DNA of 7,227 nt from Candidatus Pelagibacter sp. GTDB taxonomy: Bacteria; Pseudomonadota; Alphaproteobacteria; Pelagibacterales; Pelagibacteraceae. Below, piece by piece: positions 1 to 4,304 of the stretch. The notes below the pieces were generated by a model. It was given only the letters and a program-made list of their open reading frames with translations. It had not been told where the DNA came from and made no database searches. Every line of letters begins with the position of its first letter. The stretch's first letter is position 1. The stretch is from positions 1 to 7,227 of the forward strand of contig JADHRH010000045.1 of NCBI GenBank assembly GCA_016777545.1. Reading direction: 5' to 3'. Made by a program: the position numbers and the translations under genes.

Positions 1-858
1 AGAATCTGCTACTGTAATTTGAACTGCATACTTATGCATCTCAACCTCTTTTCCTAAAAGTTCAGCACAGATAACAGTATCCTGAACAAAGTTTTTAGGT
101 ACTCCTCCACCAATCATAAATAAGCCAGATCCTTTTGATTGAATCTTTATTTCAGTTAATTCACGAAGCTCTCTAATAGAGTCTATCGTAATATGGTTTT
201 TAGGATTATTTTCTTGGTGAGTGACCAATCCAAAACCAGCACTTGAGTCTGTAAATGCAGGACAAAAAATGGGAACATTATTGTCATATGCTGTTTCAAT
301 TAAAGAATCTTTTTTTTTAGAATTTTTCTTTAAATATTTTCCCATTTCATAAATAAATTCTCTTGATGTGTAACTTCTAGGATCAAGTGTATCTGCTATT
401 TCACATATTTTTTGATCACATTCCTGTAATTCATCTTCATCAATATATGTATCGTAAATTCTATCTATATAATTTTTTCTTAATTCAGTGTCATCTTGAA
501 ATTGTGAGCCTTGATAATGTTTAAAGCCTAAAGCTTCAAAAAAATCCATATCAACTATTGAAGCTCCTGTAGCAATAATTGCATCAACCATATTGTATTT
601 AACTAAATCTTTATAAATATTCATACATCCCGCAGCAGAAGTTGAGCCAGCAAGTGTTAAAAAAATTGTACAATCCTTATCTTGAATCATTTCATTAAAA
701 ATGTTGGCTGCATTTGCTGTTTCTCTTGAAACAAAAGACATTTTTTCCATTGAGGAAATTATCTTTCTTGCATCAAACGATGTAATATCTATGTGTTCAA
801 CTGGATTTTGTAAGAAGCTTTTTTTGCTATTATGAGTTAAATTTTTGTTTTCTGACAT
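1..858 (-). CDS. Deoxyhypusine synthase-family enzyme, probable homospermidine synthase-like (3' end cut by window)
   Basis: The frame is open from an ATG at 858 to the window edge and gives 286 residues, so the C-terminal part is missing. Visible family marks are a Rossmann-like NAD-binding core with LTLAGSTSAAG (about 68-77), NMVDAIIATGASIVD (89-103), FFEALGFKHYQGS (106-118), a PAFTDSSAGFGL stretch (200-211), GGGVPKNF (250-257) and the end YAVQITVADS. The last normally runs into the SWGK segment carrying the catalytic lysine, which lies outside this window. Eukaryotic deoxyhypusine synthase moves an aminobutyl group from spermidine to eIF5A using NAD. Bacteria use EF-P instead and lack eIF5A, and plant homospermidine synthase evolved from this family. 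The residues replacing the eukaryotic KHH and TTAGG motifs (KNF and ATGAS) fit the bacterial subgroup. The gene follows ornithine decarboxylase, sharing one base in TAATG, so the two are probably translationally coupled. I infer that it converts putrescine (possibly with spermidine) to a polyamine such as homospermidine in the cytoplasm; the exact product is unproven. Confidence 0.88.
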   Translation of the reverse strand, partial: MSENKNLTHNSKKSFLQNPVEHIDITSFDARKIISSMEKMSFVSRETANAANIFNEMIQDKDCTIFLTLAGSTSAAGCMNIYKDLVKYNMVDAIIATGASIVDMDFFEALGFKHYQGSQFQDDTELRKNYIDRIYDTYIDEDELQECDQKICEIADTLDPRSYTSREFIYEMGKYLKKNSKKKDSLIETAYDNNVPIFCPAFTDSSAGFGLVTHQENNPKNHITIDSIRELRELTEIKIQSKGSGLFMIGGGVPKNFVQDTVICAELLGKEVEMHKYAVQITVADS

Positions 859-2036
859 TAGGCAACTAGTATAGCCTTATTGCTGTCTTTACCATACATG
901 GTCATTATTGGCTCATCTTCTACTTCATAAATCTCATTAGAATAAAAACCATTAAATTGAGTTCTAAAAGTTAGACCGTAGGCTCCAAGCTGACCTAGTT
1001 CAATATAATCATTTTCTTTAATATTATTTGGAAGTAAAAATGGCCCTTTCATGTAATCCATGCTATCGCAGGTGGGGCCATAAAAATCAAAAGCAGTTAA
1101 TTTTTTTGATATTATCTTGCTAGATTTAATTAAACGAGATGGGTAAACCATATTTGGTGTGCCAGCATCAAAAAGAGTTCCGTATGTTCCATCATTTATA
1201 TAAAGCTTTTGTTTTTTTCTAAGATTTACTCTGACAATTGTAGAACCACTTTCTGCAACTATTGCTCTTCCAGGCTCACATAATAATTCTGGAAGTTTTT
1301 CTAGCTCTAAATTAGTTAAACTTTTTTTTATTTCTTCAAAATAATTTTCTAAAGGTTGAGGTACTAAATCAGGATAGATTGCAGGAAATCCACCACCAAT
1401 ATTAATGTAATCAGGAATAATTTTTGTTTTTTTTATTATGTTTCCAATCTCTCCAATTCCTTTTGCATAAGAAATTGGGTGCATACATTGAGAGCCAACG
1501 TGAAAACTTAAGCCAATTTTTTTTGCATATTGTTTTGTTAGTCTTAATAAACCAGTAGCTTCAGAGGTTAAAACACCAAATTTTTTAGATAGATCTATTT
1601 GAGCATGTTCATTTGAAACAGCAACTCTTACAAATAGTTCAAGATCTTTTGCTTGATTGGTTGCTTCAATAATTTTTATTAATTCATCTTTAGTATCTAA
1701 AGAAAAAGCTTTAATATTATAGTTAAAGTAAGCTTCCTTAATACTTTCTCTACTCTTAACAGTATGCATGTATGAGCATTTTGCATCAGGGGAGATAGCT
1801 CTTATGTCTTTAATTTCTTGAACAGAGGCTACATCAAAGTTTTCAATTCCACTTTCTACTATTGTTTTTAAAACCTCAGGATGTGAGTTAGTTTTAACAG
1901 CATATAGAACTTTACCAGGAAATTTATTTCTAAAATAAGTAGAAGCAGACTGTATAGATTTTTTTCTAATACAATAAATAGGCTTTTCCGGTTTTAGTTG
2001 ATTTATAAGCTCATCAACTGTTTTAAATTTTTGCAT
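858..2036 (-). CDS. odc: Ornithine decarboxylase, PLP-dependent, alanine racemase-like fold (fold III)
   Basis: This 392-residue protein decarboxylates L-ornithine to putrescine, the entry step of polyamine synthesis. Numbered from the ATG at 2036, it shows the PLP lysine in YAVKTN (K48), HVGSQ (H179), the phosphate-binding glycine loop GGGFP (214-218), CEPGR (253-257, E254 facing the pyridine nitrogen), DGTYGTLFDAG (about 283-293, with an Asp at the position that contacts the substrate side amine in eukaryotic enzymes), GPTCDSMD with the catalytic cysteine C323, and a late tyrosine in GAYGLTF (Y353). The length fits the short fold-III enzymes, not the fold-I SpeC/SpeF type. The frame can be extended to a TTG at 2051, but the ATG at 2036 is preferred because GGGGA lies 8 bases upstream. 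The stop codon overlaps the start of the deoxyhypusine synthase-like gene. The leader holds a terminator-like hairpin. Activity on lysine or on diaminopimelate/arginine cannot be fully excluded, but the GPTCDS site argues for ornithine. Confidence 0.9.
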   Translation of the reverse strand: MQKFKTVDELINQLKPEKPIYCIRKKSIQSASTYFRNKFPGKVLYAVKTNSHPEVLKTIVESGIENFDVASVQEIKDIRAISPDAKCSYMHTVKSRESIKEAYFNYNIKAFSLDTKDELIKIIEATNQAKDLELFVRVAVSNEHAQIDLSKKFGVLTSEATGLLRLTKQYAKKIGLSFHVGSQCMHPISYAKGIGEIGNIIKKTKIIPDYINIGGGFPAIYPDLVPQPLENYFEEIKKSLTNLELEKLPELLCEPGRAIVAESGSTIVRVNLRKKQKLYINDGTYGTLFDAGTPNMVYPSRLIKSSKIISKKLTAFDFYGPTCDSMDYMKGPFLLPNNIKENDYIELGQLGAYGLTFRTQFNGFYSNEIYEVEDEPIMTMYGKDSNKAILVA

Positions 2037-2043
2037 TTCATAT

Positions 2044-2049
2044 GTCCCC
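2044..2049 (-). promoter_or_regulatory. Ribosome binding site deciding the ornithine decarboxylase start
   Basis: On the minus strand GGGGAC is followed by seven bases and then the ATG at 2036, so the GGGGA core sits 8 bases before the start. It is the only strong G-rich ribosome binding site seen before any start codon in this window. It would lie downstream of, or inside, a start at the upstream TTG (2051), which is why the shorter protein is chosen. Confidence 0.6.
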
Positions 2050-2058
2050 AAAAAAAAT

Positions 2059-2175
2059 TTAATAAAAAAAAGTTCTTAAATACTTAAAAACTTTCATATA
2101 AATCATGCAATTAAGGTAATAGTTAATTAATGTAAAGCAAATAATGGGTGTTGAAATTATGAGATAAGGCACCAT
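2059..2175 (-). other. Short open frame(s) in the ornithine decarboxylase leader, possible leader peptide
   Basis: A 38-codon frame runs from an ATG at 2175 to a TAA at 2059-2061, ending 22 bases before the decarboxylase ATG. Internal ATGs at 2106 and 2097 would give shorter peptides of 15 residues (MIYMKVFKYLRTFFY) and 12 residues (MKVFKYLRTFFY). The last codons lie across the terminator-like hairpin and its T run, the geometry expected of a translation-controlled attenuator. No ribosome binding site is visible before any of the three ATGs. The 2175 ATG exists automatically because it is the mirror of the regA start inside a palindrome. It may be chance; in DNA this AT-rich a frame of this length is only mildly unlikely. 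Confidence 0.2.
2064..2094 (-). terminator. Terminator-like hairpin in the ornithine decarboxylase leader (possible attenuator)
   Basis: Read on the minus strand, AAGTTTTTAA pairs with TTAAGAACTT (2084-2093 with 2070-2079; nine Watson-Crick pairs and one G-U) around a four-base GTAT loop. A run of eight T follows (2071-2064), overlapping the outer pairs. This is the shape of a factor-independent terminator, although the stem has only one G-C pair. It points toward ornithine decarboxylase and lies 28 bases before its start, with no minus-strand gene upstream that needs terminating. An attenuator in the leader is therefore the natural reading; stopping antisense transcripts of the regA region is an alternative. 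On the plus strand the T run is missing. Confidence 0.45.
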
Positions 2176-2188
2176 ATTAATAATATGG
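2172..2188. repeat. Perfect 17-bp palindrome over the regA start codon (candidate operator)
   Basis: CCATATTA (2172-2179) and TAATATGG (2181-2188) are exact inverted copies around one central A (2180). The right half includes the regA ATG (2185-2187). With a one-base centre it would be a poor RNA hairpin, so a dimeric DNA-binding site is more likely. It does not resemble the GC-rich RegA consensus. Binding here would block regA expression; autoregulation is a guess. Confidence 0.4.
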
Positions 2189-2748
2189 TTGAAGCAGCTA
2201 ATTTAAAAAAATTAAGTGATTTTGATAATAAATCCTTATTAATCGTTGATGATGACAACCCCTTTAGAGACAGGCTTGCAAGAGCCATGGAAAAAAAGGG
2301 ATTTGAGGTTTTTCAAGCTGAGGGTGTACAAAAAGGAATACTGTCTGTTAAAGAAAAAAAACCAGCTTTTGCAGTTGTCGACCTAAGACTAGCTGATGGA
2401 AATGGGCTTGAAGTAGTAAAGCAAATTCAAATTTCTAATCCAAGTAGTAGAATTATAATGTTAACAGGATATGGAAATATTCCAACGGCTGTTGCTGCGA
2501 TTAAAGAAGGTGCAATTGATTACCTAGCAAAGCCAGCAGATGCAGATGATGTTGAAAAAGCATTACTAGCTGATCCAGAGAAAAAAGCTGAACCACCAGA
2601 AAACCCTATGTCAGCTGATAGAGTTAAGTGGGAACATATTCATAGAGTTTTTGAATTATGCAATAGAAATGTATCTGAAACTGCTAGAAGACTCAAAATG
2701 CATAGAAGAACGTTACAAAGAATTTTATCTAAAAGATCCCCTAGATAA
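2185..2748 (+). CDS. regA: RegA/ActR/PrrA-family redox response regulator
   Basis: This 187-residue cytoplasmic two-component regulator has an N-terminal receiver domain (about 17-128) and a short C-terminal Fis-type helix-turn-helix domain (about 145-185). Receiver residues seen are the acidic pair D22/D23, phosphoacceptor D66 in VVDLRL, T94 in MLTGYG and K116 in LAKPA. The DNA-binding end, NVSETARRLKMHRRTLQRIL followed by SKRSPR, is the hallmark of the RegA/ActR/PrrA group, in which this domain is almost invariant across alphaproteobacteria. A proline-containing linker (131-141) joins the two. In relatives the partner is the redox-sensing kinase RegB/PrrB/ActS, and targets include respiration, carbon and nitrogen metabolism. 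No kinase gene is in this window, so regA is an orphan locally. The ATG at 2185 has only a weak, distant AAGG (2166-2169) and lies inside a 17-bp palindrome. The 3' end overlaps convergent bioY by 8 bp. Identification is firm; the targets here are unknown. Confidence 0.93.
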   Translation: MVEAANLKKLSDFDNKSLLIVDDDNPFRDRLARAMEKKGFEVFQAEGVQKGILSVKEKKPAFAVVDLRLADGNGLEVVKQIQISNPSSRIIMLTGYGNIPTAVAAIKEGAIDYLAKPADADDVEKALLADPEKKAEPPENPMSADRVKWEHIHRVFELCNRNVSETARRLKMHRRTLQRILSKRSPR

Positions 2749-3298
2749 ATTTTCTAAATTTGATAATTTTTTTAGCCAATATAGCCAATAAGCAAATTTT
2801 AAATAATTCAGCTAATAAAAATGGTGTCACTCCTAATTGAAGAATTGGTTTATCCCATCCAATTAAAGTTCCCAACCAAATAGCTCCAAATACATAGATT
2901 ACAGAAACAGAAAATATTAATTTTCCAAAAATTATAAAAATATTTTTATTAAGATTTAAATAGCCTGCAAAAAAAGAAGCAAATAAAAATCCAATTAAAT
3001 ATCCCATTGTTGGACCAGTAAAATAAACTATTCCAATACCTTTTTCTGGTGAGTTAGAAAATACAGGCATACCTAGAATACCCTCCAGAAGATAAACAGC
3101 TACAGATGCCAGGCCAATTTTATACCCGAAAGCAATTCCTAAAAAAAGAACTACAAAAGTTTGCATTGTCATAGGCACAGGATAAAATGGTATTTTTAAT
3201 TTAGCTGAAATAGTTAAAGCCATTGTTCCTATAAAAATTAGAATAAATGTTTTTAATACTTTTTGAATTGTATTTGTTTTTAATAGATCCATATTCAT
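2741..3298 (-). CDS. bioY: BioY biotin transporter (S component of ECF transporter)
   Basis: This 185-residue integral membrane protein binds and imports biotin. The sequence is hydrophobic with about six membrane segments (roughly 16-32, 45-62, 63-76, 93-113, 118-145 and 155-175). It carries the BioY marks AKLKIPFYPVPMTMQTFVV (32-50), a GMPVF loop (76-80), a FTGPTMGYLIGF stretch (93-104) and WDKPILQLGVTPFLLAELFK (148-167). Many relatives have Asp where E164 stands in the last motif, with K167 conserved; this is from memory. BioY can work with BioM/BioN energising subunits or, in some bacteria, alone. Neither bioM nor bioN is present here, and the ATPase just upstream is not of the ECF type. 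The gene starts 26 bases after that ATPase gene and is probably cotranscribed with it. ATGs at 3298 and 3292 are both possible starts, and neither has a visible ribosome binding site. The C-terminal helix contains a 9-bp tandem duplication. Confidence 0.92.
   Translation of the reverse strand: MNMDLLKTNTIQKVLKTFILIFIGTMALTISAKLKIPFYPVPMTMQTFVVLFLGIAFGYKIGLASVAVYLLEGILGMPVFSNSPEKGIGIVYFTGPTMGYLIGFLFASFFAGYLNLNKNIFIIFGKLIFSVSVIYVFGAIWLGTLIGWDKPILQLGVTPFLLAELFKICLLAILAKKIIKFRKFI
2773..2790. repeat. In-frame 9-bp tandem duplication near the bioY 3' end
   Basis: TAGCCAATA occurs twice back to back (2773-2781 and 2782-2790). On the coding minus strand this is three codons repeated, giving LLA-ILA in the last membrane helix of BioY before the lysine-rich tail. 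It keeps the frame and adds one helical turn at most. It looks like a small slippage duplication. Confidence 0.7.
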
Positions 3299-3324
3299 AA
3301 ATTACTATTTATTAATGTGATAAT

Positions 3325-4254
3325 CTAGTTTTTTATTAATCTTAAAAAAACATCCTCTAAATCACCGTCGTCAGTTGAAATATCTATAATTTTGACGTTA
3401 TTTTTCTTAATTAAATTAATTAATTTTTCCATATTAATTTTACTTTTTTCATAAGAAACACAAACTTCATTATCTAAGTGTGAAACTATTTTTAAAGATT
3501 CTAGATCATCATCGTTAATATTTATCTTTATATCAGTTTTAAAGGTTACTTTTTTGGTTTGAATTCTATCTAATAAATTCTTAGTGCTGTCTAGGGCAAC
3601 AATATTTCCTTTATTTAATATAGCTATTCTTCCACACATTTCCTCAGCCTCCTCGAGGTAATGAGTTGTTAAAATGATTGTTACACCAAGTTCATTTAAT
3701 AATTTTACATTTTTCCATAAATTTTGTCTTAATTCCACATCAACACCAGCCGTAGGTTCATCTAGAATAACTATTGGTGGCTGATGAACTAAAGCTTTAG
3801 CCATTAATAATCTTCTTTTCATTCCACCAGATAAACTTCTAGCATAGCTGTTAGCTTGTTTTTCTAAGGACACCAATTTTAGAATTGTATCTGTAATTCT
3901 GTCTTTTTCTTTAATTCCATAAAGGCCAGCCTGTAATTCTAATAATTTTCTTGGGCTAAAAAATGGATCAAGATTTACTTCTTGAGGAACTATTCCAACC
4001 GAAGCTCTAACTTGTCTTGGGTTTTTATCTAAGTCAAAACCCCAGACACTTACTTGTCCTGCTGTTTTAACCACTGTTCCAGCTAAAATATTTATAAATG
4101 TTGTTTTGCCGGCACCATTAGGACCAAGAAGGCCAAAAATTTCTCCTTCTTTCACGTCTAAGTTTAAATCGTTTAATGCAAGGTTGTCCCCAGCTTGTTT
4201 GTTTGAATAAATTTTTTTTAAATTTTTAACAGAAAGTATATTTTTTTGCTCCAT
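3325..4254 (-). CDS. ABC transporter ATP-binding protein, ABC-2/DrrA (YadG-like) type
   Basis: This 309-residue cytoplasmic ATPase would power an ABC-2 type exporter. All nucleotide-binding motifs are intact: Walker A GPNGAGKTT (44-52, K50), Q-loop Q91 in VPQE, signature LSGGMKRR (141-148), Walker B IVILDEP (161-167, catalytic E166), D-loop AGVD (169-172) and switch histidine H198 in LTTHYLEEAEEM. The extended C-terminal region ends in DGDLEDVFLRLIK, typical of the DrrA/NodI/YadG group of drug, polysaccharide or lipid exporters. No ABC-2 membrane partner is encoded beside it: downstream is bioY and upstream is divergent polA. The substrate is therefore unknown and the partner must be elsewhere. 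The ATG at 4254 has no ribosome binding site. A TATAAA (4268-4273 on this strand) could act as -10 and give a very short leader. Confidence 0.9.
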   Translation of the reverse strand: MEQKNILSVKNLKKIYSNKQAGDNLALNDLNLDVKEGEIFGLLGPNGAGKTTFINILAGTVVKTAGQVSVWGFDLDKNPRQVRASVGIVPQEVNLDPFFSPRKLLELQAGLYGIKEKDRITDTILKLVSLEKQANSYARSLSGGMKRRLLMAKALVHQPPIVILDEPTAGVDVELRQNLWKNVKLLNELGVTIILTTHYLEEAEEMCGRIAILNKGNIVALDSTKNLLDRIQTKKVTFKTDIKININDDDLESLKIVSHLDNEVCVSYEKSKINMEKLINLIKKNNVKIIDISTDDGDLEDVFLRLIKN

Positions 4255-4267
4255 GCGTGGTAATACA

Positions 4268-4296
4268 TTTATAGTATTTAAAATATTTAAGATAAT
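4268..4296 (+). promoter_or_regulatory. Candidate polA promoter, near-leaderless
   Basis: TTTATA (4268-4273, four of six matches to TTGACA) and GATAAT (4291-4296, five of six to TATAAT) are separated by 17 bases. Transcription would start near 4302-4304, just before the polA ATG at 4305, which also lacks any ribosome binding site. The same TTTATA reads as TATAAA on the minus strand and could be the -10 of the divergent ABC gene, making the two promoters overlap within 50 bp. AT-rich sequence produces such matches easily. Confidence 0.4.
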
Positions 4297-4304
4297 ATTA
4301 TTTA

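Larger units (their letters stand above)
2037..2184. promoter_or_regulatory. Divergent intergenic region between ornithine decarboxylase and regA
   Basis: These 148 bases must hold promoters for both the minus-strand polyamine operon and the plus-strand response regulator. No single promoter is convincing. For regA, TTGAAA (2151-2156) with CATATT (2173-2178, 16-base spacing) is possible and would start transcription about at the ATG. AATAAT (2140-2145) is another possible -10 but lacks a good -35. The region also contains the leader hairpin and part of the palindrome, which are listed separately. No known riboswitch was recognised. Confidence 0.4.

Noticed and set aside
310..318. Nine-T homopolymer in the deoxyhypusine synthase-like gene as a frameshift site
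   Set aside because: The frame stays open and on-family on both sides (SKKKDS), so there is no sign of a break or programmed slippage.
2037..2051. Upstream TTG start for ornithine decarboxylase adding five residues
   Set aside because: The GGGGA ribosome binding site would fall inside this extension, while it is well placed for the ATG at 2036.
2145..2176. Hairpin ATGG(G)TG / CACCAT in the regA leader as a riboswitch or translation block
   Set aside because: It needs a bulge and a 19-base loop with only a few G-C pairs, and no known riboswitch core is visible.
2755..2773. AAATT-TGAT-AATTT followed by T, a possible regA terminator inside the bioY 3' end
   Set aside because: The stem is five A-T pairs only and lies in bioY coding sequence encoding lysine/isoleucine-rich residues; base composition explains it.
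3325..4254. Reading the ABC ATPase as the EcfA/BioM partner of BioY
   Set aside because: The C-terminal DGDLEDVFLRLIK extension and the overall motif wording are of the DrrA/NodI/YadG exporter class, and no EcfT/BioN is nearby.
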